Below are positions 41,320-50,025 of a DNA stretch of 64,000 nt, in pieces; position 1 is the stretch's first letter, and every line of letters starts with the position of its first letter. The DNA lies in the NCBI RefSeq assembly GCF_001636425.1, contig NZ_KV440953.1, positions 3,716,001 to 3,780,000 on the forward strand, written 5' to 3'. A program made the position numbers and the translations under genes. Below the pieces are notes generated by a model, which saw only the letters and a program-made list of their open reading frames with translations, had not been told where the DNA came from and searched no databases. The DNA comes from Heyndrickxia acidicola (GTDB lineage Bacteria; Bacillota; Bacilli; Bacillales; Bacillaceae_C).

Positions 41320-41812
41320 AAGTTTGGAGTTCGTGTAGAAAATGGTAAAACCTTCTATGATAATTCCCCGGAATGGATAAACACGGCAGTAGAAAAAAGC
41401 TTGAATAGATTAGGCGCAGATTATATTGATTTGTATCAAGTTCATTATCGAGATAACAAGACTCCTATAGTCAATGTAATTGAGTCTTTAGAAAGATTTA
41501 AAGAACGTGGTCTTATTAGATACTTTGGGTTATCAAACATACACCAAGAAGATATTAAGGATTTGGAAGAGGTTAAAGGTAGATTTGTCAGCTTTCAAGA
41601 TGAGTATAGCCTTGCTTGTAGAAAAAATGAAAATGATTTCTTTAACTTATCAAAAACATTAGAATTAACTCTATTAACTTGGGGGAGTTTAGGTTAAGGG
41701 ATTTTAACAGGAAAATATAATATTGATACAAAATTTGACTCGAATGATAGAAGATCTCGTGAGGTTTATGTTAATTTTCATGGGAAAAAGATTATCACTA
41801 CATTGAGGGTGT
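41320..41812 (+). pseudogene. Aldo/keto reductase fragment
   Basis: A broken aldo/keto reductase. The frame reads TKFGVRVENGKTFYDNSPEW, then NTAVEKSLNRLGADYIDLYQ, RYFGLSNIHQEDIKDLEE, hits a stop at 41695-41697, then continues GILTGKYNID. The N-terminal part with the catalytic Asp and Tyr is missing and so is the C-terminal third. It sits between the dehydratase and aminotransferase genes and is probably a leftover of an earlier locus arrangement. Confidence 0.8.
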
Positions 41813-41885
41813 AGTGGTTAACTATTATAAAAATTAAAAGGGAATTTTATTTAATTCAAACTAAGAATAGAAAAGAGACGATAAC

Positions 41886-43103
41886 ATGATTTCAACTCAA
41901 CTTAGAAATATTCCATTTTCTCCTCCAGATTTAACAGAAAAGGAGATTGAAGAGGTCATAAAAACTTTGAAATCTGGTTGGATCACAACCGGACCAAAAA
42001 CAAAAGAATTTGAAAAAAAAATAGCTGAATATGTTGGAGTAAATAAAGCAGTTTGTCTAAATTCTGCAACAGCTGCTATGGAACTAACCCTTCGAATATT
42101 GGGTGTAGGCCCTGGAGATGAAGTCATAACTTCAGCTTACACATATACAGCATCTGCTTCTATAATAGAGCATGTTGGAGCAAAAATTGTATTAGTTGAT
42201 ACAGCTCCAAATTCATTTGAGATGGATTATAAAAAATTAGCTGAAGCTATTACAGAAAAAACTAAGGTGATTATTCCTGTAGATATTGCAGGGAAGATGT
42301 GCGATTACGACACTATCTTTGAAATAGTAGAAAGTAAGAAAGAACTTTTTAACTCTAACAATGAACTTCAAGGGTTATTTAATAGAGTGATCGTTATGAC
42401 AGATGCTGCTCATGCATTTGGTGCTGAAAGAAGAGGAATGAAGTGTGGACAAGTTGCTGATTTTACTACTTTCTCTTTTCATGCTGTAAAGAATTTAACA
42501 ACGGCTGAGGGTGGGGCAGTTGTTTGGCGAGATATTTTTGGATTAGATAATGAGTGGCTTTATAAACAATTCATGATATACAGTCTCCATGGACAGTCTA
42601 AAGATGCCCTAGCTAAAACACAAAAGGGTGCTTGGGAATATGATATTGTTTATCCTGCTTACAAATGTAATATGACCGATATTATGGCTAGTATTGGTTT
42701 AATCCAGTTAGATAGATATGAAAAGTTATTACAAAGACGTAGAGAGATAATTGAAATGTACGATAAGGCCCTCTCACCAATAGGCGTTCAAAGTATACAA
42801 CATTTTGGTGAAGATTTTTCTTCCTCAGGCCATCTTTATTTAGCAAGAATACCTGAAATTAACGAACAGCATAGAAATGAAATCATTGTTAAGATGGCTG
42901 AGGCTGGAATAGCGTGTAATGTTCACTATAAACCACTGCCTATGTTTACAGCTTATAAGAATTTAGGTTTTGATATTAAGGATTATCCGAATGCTTACAA
43001 TCAGTACGTTAATGAAATTACGCTTCCTCTTCATACTTTGTTGAGTGATGAGGATGTAGAGTACGTGGTTGGTAACCTAAAATGGAATTTAAATGAAATT
43101 TAA
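41886..43103 (+). CDS. DegT/DnrJ/EryC1-family sugar aminotransferase
   Basis: A 405-residue PLP-dependent aminotransferase, expected to turn the 4-keto sugar of the upstream dehydratase into a 4-amino sugar (the PglE step). LNSATAAMELTLRILGVGPG is the phosphate-cup region; VMTDAAHAFGAERRG holds the Asp that pairs with PLP; TTFSFHAVKNLTTAEGGA contains the Schiff-base Lys in the H-x-x-K-x-x-T-x-x-E-G-G pattern. It is slightly longer than PglE/ArnB enzymes. The ATG follows AAAGAGA. The exact sugar is not readable. Confidence 0.88.
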   Translation: MISTQLRNIPFSPPDLTEKEIEEVIKTLKSGWITTGPKTKEFEKKIAEYVGVNKAVCLNSATAAMELTLRILGVGPGDEVITSAYTYTASASIIEHVGAKIVLVDTAPNSFEMDYKKLAEAITEKTKVIIPVDIAGKMCDYDTIFEIVESKKELFNSNNELQGLFNRVIVMTDAAHAFGAERRGMKCGQVADFTTFSFHAVKNLTTAEGGAVVWRDIFGLDNEWLYKQFMIYSLHGQSKDALAKTQKGAWEYDIVYPAYKCNMTDIMASIGLIQLDRYEKLLQRRREIIEMYDKALSPIGVQSIQHFGEDFSSSGHLYLARIPEINEQHRNEIIVKMAEAGIACNVHYKPLPMFTAYKNLGFDIKDYPNAYNQYVNEITLPLHTLLSDEDVEYVVGNLKWNLNEI

Positions 43104-43117
43104 GGTGGGCTTAGCGA

Positions 43118-43735
43118 ATGTATAAGTATTTTTTAAAAAGAATCTTTGATTTAATGCTAGCTTTAATAGCACTTCCATTTTTCTTAATTATCCTATTAAT
43201 AATTGGACCAATAATTTATTTTCAAGATAGAGGATCTATTTTTTATAATGCTCCACGCTTAGGTAAGGATGGAAAAGTATTCAAAATGTATAAATTTCGT
43301 TCTATGAAGATGAACGCTCTGGACCTAAGAAATGAAGATGGATCAACCTTTAATTCAGAAGATGATCCGAGATTAACCAAAATCGGAAAGTTTATTCGTA
43401 AAACGAGTCTTGATGAAACACCACAACTGTTAAATATTATCAAAGGTGATATGAGTATAATCGGACCGAGACCAGACTTACCAGAGTTTATAGATGTTTT
43501 CACGGATTATGAACGAAGAAAGCTTAATGTTAGACCAGGAATTACTGGATATAACCAGGCGTATTTCAGGAATAGTAATACTTTAAAAGATAAATTTTCA
43601 AACGATGTTTATTACGTTGAAAGTGTGTCATTATTACTTGATTTAAAGATTTTTTTTAGAACAGTATTTGGAGTACTAAAAAGGGAAAATGTCTATATTT
43701 CTAATGAGAATGAACGGTCAAAAAATATTCTATAA
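43118..43735 (+). CDS. Phosphoglycosyl transferase (PglC-like bacterial sugar transferase)
   Basis: A 205-residue monotopic phosphoglycosyl transferase that starts the repeat unit on undecaprenyl phosphate. The re-entrant N-terminal helix (LKRIFDLMLALIALPFFLII) is followed by the catalytic region: FKMYKFRSMKMNA, DDPRLTKIGKFIRKTSLDET with the Asp-Glu catalytic pair, and GDMSIIGPRPDLPEF. The length fits the small PglC/EpsL class and not the long WbaP class. AGGTGGG precedes the ATG, 14 bases after the aminotransferase stop. Confidence 0.9.
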   Translation: MYKYFLKRIFDLMLALIALPFFLIILLIIGPIIYFQDRGSIFYNAPRLGKDGKVFKMYKFRSMKMNALDLRNEDGSTFNSEDDPRLTKIGKFIRKTSLDETPQLLNIIKGDMSIIGPRPDLPEFIDVFTDYERRKLNVRPGITGYNQAYFRNSNTLKDKFSNDVYYVESVSLLLDLKIFFRTVFGVLKRENVYISNENERSKNIL

Positions 43736-43770
43736 AATTTTCGAGAATTACTATAAGAGGAGGATTCAAT

Positions 43771-45396
43771 ATGAAACTAGCATTAATGTCAAATGTAAAT
43801 ATTGATTCCATTGGAAAAAAGCTGAGGAAGAAAGTAGATATTTATACTCCAACTGGTTATGGGGTGGTATTAGAAGAGTTAATCAACCCAAATTCAAATT
43901 TGTGGGTAGAGGGTATAGATACCATTTTTTTATATATAGATTTATGGGAATTAACGGATAGTGGGGATAATCTAGCTAGCATAGAACAGTGGTTAAGTGA
44001 TTTTAAATCTGTTTTAAAAAGAGATTGTACTTACTTCATCTTTAATGCAGACTGGCGTGGCGGTTATTCGACGGGCTATGATGGAATCTCATTGTCACTA
44101 GAACTTGAAAATAAGTGGAACACTGAATTAAATTCATTATGCGATGAATATAACAATTGCTACACTTTTAACTTCAAATCAATTATTGAGGAATATGGAC
44201 GGGGTAATATTTATTCAGATAAGGTTTGGCTTCTAGGTAAAGTTCCGTTTTCTTCTTTTGGTGAAAAGGCTGTAATAGAAGAAATGGAGTTAATGATTCA
44301 ACTTCTAATTAAACCATCTAAGAAGGTACTCCTATTAGATTTAGATAATACACTTTGGGGTGGCGTAATTGGTGAAGATGGACTAGGGGGAATTCAACTA
44401 GGAAAAGAAGGTAAAGGAGCAGCTTTTTATTATTTTCAGAAGAAAATTAAGGCAATAAAAGAAGCTGGTACTTTATTGTGCATTGTATCAAAAAATAATT
44501 ATGATGACGTTAAAGAGACTTTTGAAAAGCATCCTGAAATAATATTGACTCTGGATGATTTTACAGTTGTAAAAGCAAATTGGGAACGGAAGAGTAAGAA
44601 TATATTAGATATTGCTAGTGAATTAAATCTATCACCTGATTCTTTTGTTTTTATAGACGACAATCCAGTTGAGAGAAAAGAAGTTTCCACGCAAGTAACA
44701 GGAATAACAGTACCGGAATTTCCACCTGATGTTTCAAAATTAACCTCCTTTGCTAACGATCTTTTTAAGAGGTATTTTTCAAAGTTGCGAGTTACTACAG
44801 ATGACTTGGCAAAAGCCAAAAATTATGCTGATAATTTTAATCGTAAAGAGAACCAAAAAAAGTTCTCGGATTTTGATGACTTCCTTAAAAGTTTAAAAAT
44901 TAAAGTTGATCTTGTTGAAAATAATAAAGAATTTGTTTCTAGAATTCATCAGTTAATTAATAAAACAAATCAGTTTAATTTGACAACCCAAAGGTATACT
45001 CTAGCCGAAGTTAATCGTATGCTTGAGGATGAAACATATTTATTCTATTTATTTAATGTAAGTGATTGCTTCGGGGATAATGGACAAACTGCTCTAGTGT
45101 TATTTAATAAGGAATCATTTAGTATAGAGCTATTTATTATGAGTTGTCGAATAATGGGTAGAAAAATAGAGAACTATATTATCAATTTTGTAGAGGAAGA
45201 TTTAATTGATAAAGGTTTCAAAGCTATTTTGTCAAAGTATGTGTTCACTCCTAAAAGTAAGCCTGTTATGGACTTCTTTGATGGATTAGGATATGAATGT
45301 TTCTCTGAAACTGACACCGAGAAAAAATATAGACTAGTTTTAAAAAAACGGCCTAAAAGAAGTTTTATAGTTGCGGAATTAGAAAAGGTTCAGTGA
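43771..45396 (+). CDS. FkbH-like HAD-IIIC protein
   Basis: A 541-residue three-part protein. The N-terminal 180 residues are SGNH-like; the middle is a HAD-IIIC domain with LLLDLDNTLWGGVIGEDG (catalytic Asp residues) and FVFIDDNPVERKEV; the C-terminal 170 residues are GNAT-like (RIHQLINKTNQFNLTTQRYT, then FIMSCRIMGRKIENYIINFV). FkbH proteins load a glycolytic C3 unit from 1,3-bisphosphoglycerate onto an acyl carrier protein as glyceryl-S-ACP. A stand-alone ACP lies two genes downstream. AGAGGAGG precedes the ATG. In a glycan locus it should supply an acyl decoration. Confidence 0.87.
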   Translation: MKLALMSNVNIDSIGKKLRKKVDIYTPTGYGVVLEELINPNSNLWVEGIDTIFLYIDLWELTDSGDNLASIEQWLSDFKSVLKRDCTYFIFNADWRGGYSTGYDGISLSLELENKWNTELNSLCDEYNNCYTFNFKSIIEEYGRGNIYSDKVWLLGKVPFSSFGEKAVIEEMELMIQLLIKPSKKVLLLDLDNTLWGGVIGEDGLGGIQLGKEGKGAAFYYFQKKIKAIKEAGTLLCIVSKNNYDDVKETFEKHPEIILTLDDFTVVKANWERKSKNILDIASELNLSPDSFVFIDDNPVERKEVSTQVTGITVPEFPPDVSKLTSFANDLFKRYFSKLRVTTDDLAKAKNYADNFNRKENQKKFSDFDDFLKSLKIKVDLVENNKEFVSRIHQLINKTNQFNLTTQRYTLAEVNRMLEDETYLFYLFNVSDCFGDNGQTALVLFNKESFSIELFIMSCRIMGRKIENYIINFVEEDLIDKGFKAILSKYVFTPKSKPVMDFFDGLGYECFSETDTEKKYRLVLKKRPKRSFIVAELEKVQ

Positions 45397-45409
45397 AAGG
45401 CGTGATTAT

Positions 45410-45823
45410 TTGAAAGTTCATCACACAGGTTGTTTAGTTAGCGAATTAAATAATTCTATAGAAAAGTACCATTTTTTAGGGTTTGAAAAGGAAACAGAAG
45501 AAATATATGATTCAAAAAGAAAAGTCAACATAGTGTTTATGATTAAAGATGATTTGAGGATTGAGTTAATCTGTCCTACAGATGAAACATCACCATTTTT
45601 TGAATTGCTCAAAAAGAAGGGGAGCGGCCCTTATCATATCTGTTTTGAGACAAATGATTTTGATAAAACAAAAAAACAATTAATAGATAAAAAAAATATT
45701 GGTGGAGGGTATATTCAAATTACTCCTTCAGAACCTGCACCAGCGATTAATGGTGACAACGTAACGTTTTTTTATAATAAACATGTGGGGATTATTGAAA
45801 TAATTGATAGGAATACAAAATAG
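45410..45823 (+). CDS. VOC/glyoxalase-fold protein (methylmalonyl-CoA epimerase-like)
   Basis: A 137-residue vicinal-oxygen-chelate protein. VHHTGCLVSELNNSIEKYHF supplies the first metal His; YHICFETNDFDKTKKQL the second His; NVTFFYNKHVGIIEIID the C-terminal Glu. This is the metal-site pattern of methylmalonyl-CoA epimerase. TTG start at 45410 after AAAGGCG, 13 bases behind the FkbH-like gene. It might act on an acyl-ACP or acyl-CoA made by the cassette, which is inference. Confidence 0.8.
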   Translation: MKVHHTGCLVSELNNSIEKYHFLGFEKETEEIYDSKRKVNIVFMIKDDLRIELICPTDETSPFFELLKKKGSGPYHICFETNDFDKTKKQLIDKKNIGGGYIQITPSEPAPAINGDNVTFFYNKHVGIIEIIDRNTK

Positions 45824-45875
45824 CAAATTGTTTCATTAAAAATAAATTGATTTTATAAAGAGAGGGTATAACGCC

Positions 45876-46094
45876 ATGGAACAAAAATTACTTGAAATTT
45901 GTGCAGAAACATTTAATCTTGATATTTCAGAGTTATCACTAGAAACAACAAATGAAGATACAGCAGAATGGGATTCTTTGGCACAAATAAGCCTAGTATC
46001 TGAGATAGAAGAGACATTTGAATGTGAAATACCATTTGACTCTATTTCAGAGATTAAAAAAATAGGAGATTTTCTGGAATTTATTCAAAAATAG
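45876..46094 (+). CDS. Dedicated acyl carrier protein
   Basis: A 72-residue acidic acyl carrier protein. TAEWDSLAQISLVSEIEETF contains the D-S-L phosphopantetheine serine (about residue 36) in the usual four-helix layout. GAGAGGG precedes the ATG. It is not the fatty-acid ACP, because it lies inside a polysaccharide locus between a VOC gene and a GNAT gene. It most likely carries the acyl group loaded by the FkbH-like protein. Confidence 0.9.
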   Translation: MEQKLLEICAETFNLDISELSLETTNEDTAEWDSLAQISLVSEIEETFECEIPFDSISEIKKIGDFLEFIQK

Positions 46095-46152
46095 TTTCTA
46101 ATCATAGCTTCTAGTGGATTATCATTTATAAAATTTTATTGGGGTAATTAAA

Positions 46153-46887
46153 ATGGAAACAATAATTGCGAATTGGGAAAAACGAAATCTTGGTGTAACA
46201 TGTGAAGAACTTACAGTTACTAGTGATGACCTTTTGGAATCAGTTCTTTTAGCCAGTGAAGAATTAACGGCTCAATATCAAATAATAAAGGTTCCCTCAG
46301 GTCGTACAGATTTATTATTTGAGTTACAAAAGCATGGTTTTACATTTATTGAATCTAACATTCATTTTACGAAAAAGTTAACAAGAAATACTCTTCCAAA
46401 GCCTTTTTCATCACTACAAGAAAAAGTGGAATATAGATCTATAACTGAGAAGGAATATGAGCCATTTTTAGATATTATCCGTAATAACAGTATATTTACA
46501 ACAGATAAAGTTGCATTAGATCCTCATTTTTCTCCTAAACATTCTGCTAACAGATACTATTATTGGGCTAAAGATGTTTTGAGTAGTGATGGACAAGGAT
46601 ATGTTGTTTCAATGAATAAAAAGGATATTGGTTTTTTTATTCTTAGAAAACATTCAGAAAGTTTATATGAATCATTTTTGGCAGGGGTATACCCTGAACA
46701 TAGTAAGTCCAATATGGGTTTTGCTGTTTTGTCATCACCGATTGTAGAAGCATTTAAAAGAGGTGGTCGTATAATAGAAACAGGAACATCCTCCAATAAT
46801 ACAGCTTCTTTAAGGTTGCATTTGGCATTAGGCTATGAGTTGCAATCAATTAATTATGTATTGGTTAGACATATAAACTTAAGATAA
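46153..46887 (+). CDS. GNAT-family acyltransferase, WecD-like
   Basis: A 244-residue protein with a C-terminal GNAT fold: GQGYVVSMNKKDIGFFILRK strands, the cofactor region LAGVYPEHSKSNMGFAVLSS, and ETGTSSNNTASLRLHLALGY as the family Asn-Tyr end. It resembles WecD/RffC-type aminosugar N-acyltransferases. The canonical CoA loop Q-x-x-G-x-G/A is not obvious; the loop reads KSNMGFA. With an ACP directly upstream it may take its acyl from ACP and place it on the 4-amino sugar. That is inference. Confidence 0.78.
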   Translation: METIIANWEKRNLGVTCEELTVTSDDLLESVLLASEELTAQYQIIKVPSGRTDLLFELQKHGFTFIESNIHFTKKLTRNTLPKPFSSLQEKVEYRSITEKEYEPFLDIIRNNSIFTTDKVALDPHFSPKHSANRYYYWAKDVLSSDGQGYVVSMNKKDIGFFILRKHSESLYESFLAGVYPEHSKSNMGFAVLSSPIVEAFKRGGRIIETGTSSNNTASLRLHLALGYELQSINYVLVRHINLR

Positions 46888-46953
46888 AAGTTATTGAATG
46901 AGTAGATCAATTACTAATATTGAATAAAGCTTTATTTAGAGGAATGATAGCTA

Positions 46954-48066
46954 TTGAAAAAAATACTAGTTGTGTCCCATATGGGAAGACATTTGAAGAT
47001 TTTTTCTCATTCTGATTTAAGGATATATAAAGAACTGGGAAATGAAGTTCATTTTGCATCAAATTTTGAATTAGAGATTGATAAACCAACAGATAAAGAT
47101 AAATTAGACTTTATCTTACACGACATACCCTTCTCAAGAAGTCCATATTCTTTTAAAAATCTAAAAGCATATAAGAAGCTAAAAAAGCTGATGTATCAGG
47201 AAAAATATGATCTAATTCATTGCCAGTCCCCAGTCGGGGGAGCCTTAACTAGACTGGCAGCACATGCGACAAAGACATCTCCTGTAATATATACAGCCCA
47301 TGGGTTCCATTTTTTTAAAGGAGCTCCTTTAAAAAATTGGCTAATTTATTATCCTATTGAAAAATGGCTAGCTCGATTTACAGATGCTCTTATTACTATT
47401 AACAAAGAGGATTATTCGAGTGCTAAAAAATTCAAGGCTAAAAACACCTTTTATATTCCAGGCATAGGGGTAGATACGAGTAAATTCAAAAGTTTAGAAG
47501 TAGAAAGAGAACAAAAAAGAACGCAACTGGGTGTAAAAAAAGACGAAATAGTGATTCTATCAATTGGAGAATTGATTAAAAGAAAAAACCACGAGACAGC
47601 ATTAAGAGCTCTAGCCAAAATCGAGCAACAAAATATAGTTTTTTTAATATGTGGTAGGGGCGAACTTGAGGAACCTCTAAGGAACCTTTCAGTCTCTCTT
47701 GGAATCGATAAAAAGGTAAGATTTTTGGGCTTTAGGAATGATATACCAGAAATAAGTCTTGCTTCAGATATATTTTTATTTCCTTCTTATCAAGAAGGAC
47801 TGCCATTATCCGTTATGGAGGCTATGTCAGCAGGATTACCTGTTGTTTGTTCCAAGATAAGGGGGAATACCGACCTTATAAATGATGGAGAAGGTGGTTA
47901 TTTAATTGAACCAGATAATATAGATGGTTTCGCACAGGCAATAAATGATCTAATTAAAAACGTTCAGTTAAGAGATAAGATGAAGCAACATAACAAAGAG
48001 TATATTATGAATTTTGATATAGGCATTATAAAAGATAAACTGAGTGAAATATATATAAATTTGTAG
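46954..48066 (+). CDS. GT4 glycosyltransferase (EpsD-like)
   Basis: A 370-residue GT-B-fold glycosyltransferase. The N-terminal half has LIHCQSPVGGALTRLAAHAT and VIYTAHGFHFFKGAPLKNW, typical of EpsD-like enzymes; the C-terminal donor half has ILSIGELIKRKNHETALRAL and the E-x7-E motif in YQEGLPLSVMEAMSAGLPVV. TTG start behind AGGAA. The same gene appears as a decayed copy right downstream. Confidence 0.88.
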   Translation: MKKILVVSHMGRHLKIFSHSDLRIYKELGNEVHFASNFELEIDKPTDKDKLDFILHDIPFSRSPYSFKNLKAYKKLKKLMYQEKYDLIHCQSPVGGALTRLAAHATKTSPVIYTAHGFHFFKGAPLKNWLIYYPIEKWLARFTDALITINKEDYSSAKKFKAKNTFYIPGIGVDTSKFKSLEVEREQKRTQLGVKKDEIVILSIGELIKRKNHETALRALAKIEQQNIVFLICGRGELEEPLRNLSVSLGIDKKVRFLGFRNDIPEISLASDIFLFPSYQEGLPLSVMEAMSAGLPVVCSKIRGNTDLINDGEGGYLIEPDNIDGFAQAINDLIKNVQLRDKMKQHNKEYIMNFDIGIIKDKLSEIYINL

Positions 48067-48149
48067 ATATCATTAAAAGAATCCATTTAATTCCAAACGT
48101 TTTAACAAATAAGTAATTAATAAATTAAGTAAATATTAAAAGACTTGAC

Positions 48150-48795
48150 TTTATACACTGCAATTCACCTAGGAGGTATAGTAGGAAGAATCTGTGGTGT
48201 AAAGGCAAAAAAATTATATATACCGTTCGTGGCTTTCACTGTTATAATGGAGAACTATTTATAAACAATACTGTATAAATGGAGAGAAAAATGGCTAGCT
48301 CGCTTTTCTGATTCAATAGTATCAATTTTTTATGGATGATCAAATATCAAGAAAATTATGCTGTTTTTATAAAAGAATTCCCGAAGTTCGAAATCCCAAA
48401 ATTAAAGTATTAATATGTCGTAACGGACCTGAATTAAATACACTTCTTAGGAGTAGAGGAATAAATTCCGTTTTTAGTTGTTAGAATTGACATCAAGGAG
48501 CTGACGGATTGTTTGGACATCTTTTTGAGTTACCACTTTTCTAGAAGAATTACCACGTTCAATGATGGAGACAATTATACTAGATTGCCGTACATCTCAT
48601 CTAATATACGTGGAATATTGACTTAATTACCGAGTTAAAGGGATTTTTTTAAAACAGATGATATTATTGGATTTGCCAAAGCAATCAATAACTTATCTAA
48701 AAAATAAAAAACAAATGGGTATAAACATATTCAAAGTGAAAAAATATGACATTGAAGATATGCAGGAGATCTTTAAAAAGCAAATATATAATTAA
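48150..48795 (+). pseudogene. Decayed second copy of the EpsD-like GT4 gene
   Basis: No open frame, but scattered stretches match the previous gene: IYTVRGFHCYNGELFINN-like sequence near 48220-48270, the WRE-KWLARFSDSI stretch near 48280-48320, an SDIFLSYHFSR-like piece near 48510-48550, and GFAKAINNLSKK near 48670-48705. Order is the same as in the intact gene, with many frameshifts and stops, so it is a remnant of a duplicated or related glycosyltransferase. Confidence 0.65.
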
Positions 48796-48853
48796 TTATA
48801 CCGGTTTGAAACTTATAAATTATTTTTAAGGAGTTACTTTAAGTTGGTGGAAA

Positions 48854-49984
48854 ATGAAAGTAATATATGTACGTTCAAATCCTGTTGATCCGGATTCAAG
48901 GGTAGAAAAAGAAGTTAATAGTCTTATTAAATTAGGGTATGAAGTGGAGATATTAGCTTGGGATAGAGAAAATAGTTATAAAGTAACAGAATCCTACCTT
49001 GATTTAAAATCCGGAAAAGTAAAAATTTATAGGTTTGGGTTACCAGGATCATTTGGTGGAGGAATTAAAAGAAATTTAATACCTTTATTTAAATTTCAAA
49101 TTAGATTATATAGCTGGTTAGTTAAAAATAAAAGCAAATACGATGTTATTCATGCTTGTGATTTTGATACAGCGTTTCTTTCTAGCAAGGTAGCTAAGTT
49201 GTTTAAAAAAAAATTCGTTTACGATATATTTGATTACTATGTAGATGCATTTAGTGTTCCAAAATTCGCTAAAAAAATTATTGAAAAGATAGATCATAAT
49301 GTTATTAACTCAGCAGACGCGGTAATTATATGTTCTGAAAAAAGAAAGGAACAAATAAAGGGAACCAATCCCAAAAAATTATTAGTTATACACAATACAC
49401 CAGAAGATGTTAAGGAGGACTTAAAAGATCTAAATTTGAATAAAACGAAAATTAAGATCGTATATGTTGGGATTTTGTCTTCTGGGAGATTTATAAAAGA
49501 GATTGCCGAAGTTATAAAAAACAATAAGGAATATGAATTCCACATAGGTGGTTTTGGAGTTTTTGAAGATTATTTCAGGGAATTATCCCAAAAAAATATT
49601 AATATAAATTTTTATGGGAAATTACCCTACAAAAAAACTTTAGAACTTGAAAAAAGTTGTGATTTAATGGTTGCGATTTATGATCCACATATACCTAATC
49701 ATTATTATGCAGCACCAAATAAATTTTATGAATCTTTAATGTTAGGAAAACCATTAATAATGGTGAAAAATACAGGGATGGATTACGTTGTGGCTAAGCA
49801 TAACATTGGTGAGGTAATAGAGTATAACGTGAGAAGTCTTAAAGACGGAATTGATAATTTAGTTAAAAGAAGGTCCGATTGGCCAGGTATGTCAATAAAA
49901 ATGAAAGACCTATATAACCAAAATTATAGTTGGACAATGATGGAATTGAGACTCAAGGAATTATACGGGGAATTAGAAGACTGA
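48854..49984 (+). CDS. GT4-type glycosyltransferase
   Basis: A 376-residue GT-B-fold protein. N-terminal half: VRSNPVDPDSRVEKEVNSLI and VIHACDFDTAFLSSKVAKLF. C-terminal half: KIVYVGILSSGRFIKEIAEV and NHYYAAPNKFYESLMLGKPL, whose Glu lies at the position of the second donor-binding Glu. GGTGG precedes the ATG. It is likely cytosolic-face, adding a sugar to the lipid-linked repeat unit. Donor and acceptor are unknown. Confidence 0.85.
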   Translation: MKVIYVRSNPVDPDSRVEKEVNSLIKLGYEVEILAWDRENSYKVTESYLDLKSGKVKIYRFGLPGSFGGGIKRNLIPLFKFQIRLYSWLVKNKSKYDVIHACDFDTAFLSSKVAKLFKKKFVYDIFDYYVDAFSVPKFAKKIIEKIDHNVINSADAVIICSEKRKEQIKGTNPKKLLVIHNTPEDVKEDLKDLNLNKTKIKIVYVGILSSGRFIKEIAEVIKNNKEYEFHIGGFGVFEDYFRELSQKNININFYGKLPYKKTLELEKSCDLMVAIYDPHIPNHYYAAPNKFYESLMLGKPLIMVKNTGMDYVVAKHNIGEVIEYNVRSLKDGIDNLVKRRSDWPGMSIKMKDLYNQNYSWTMMELRLKELYGELED

Positions 49985-50025
49985 ATTGAATCACTTTTAG
50001 TATATAAATAAAAATAGGTGAAAAT

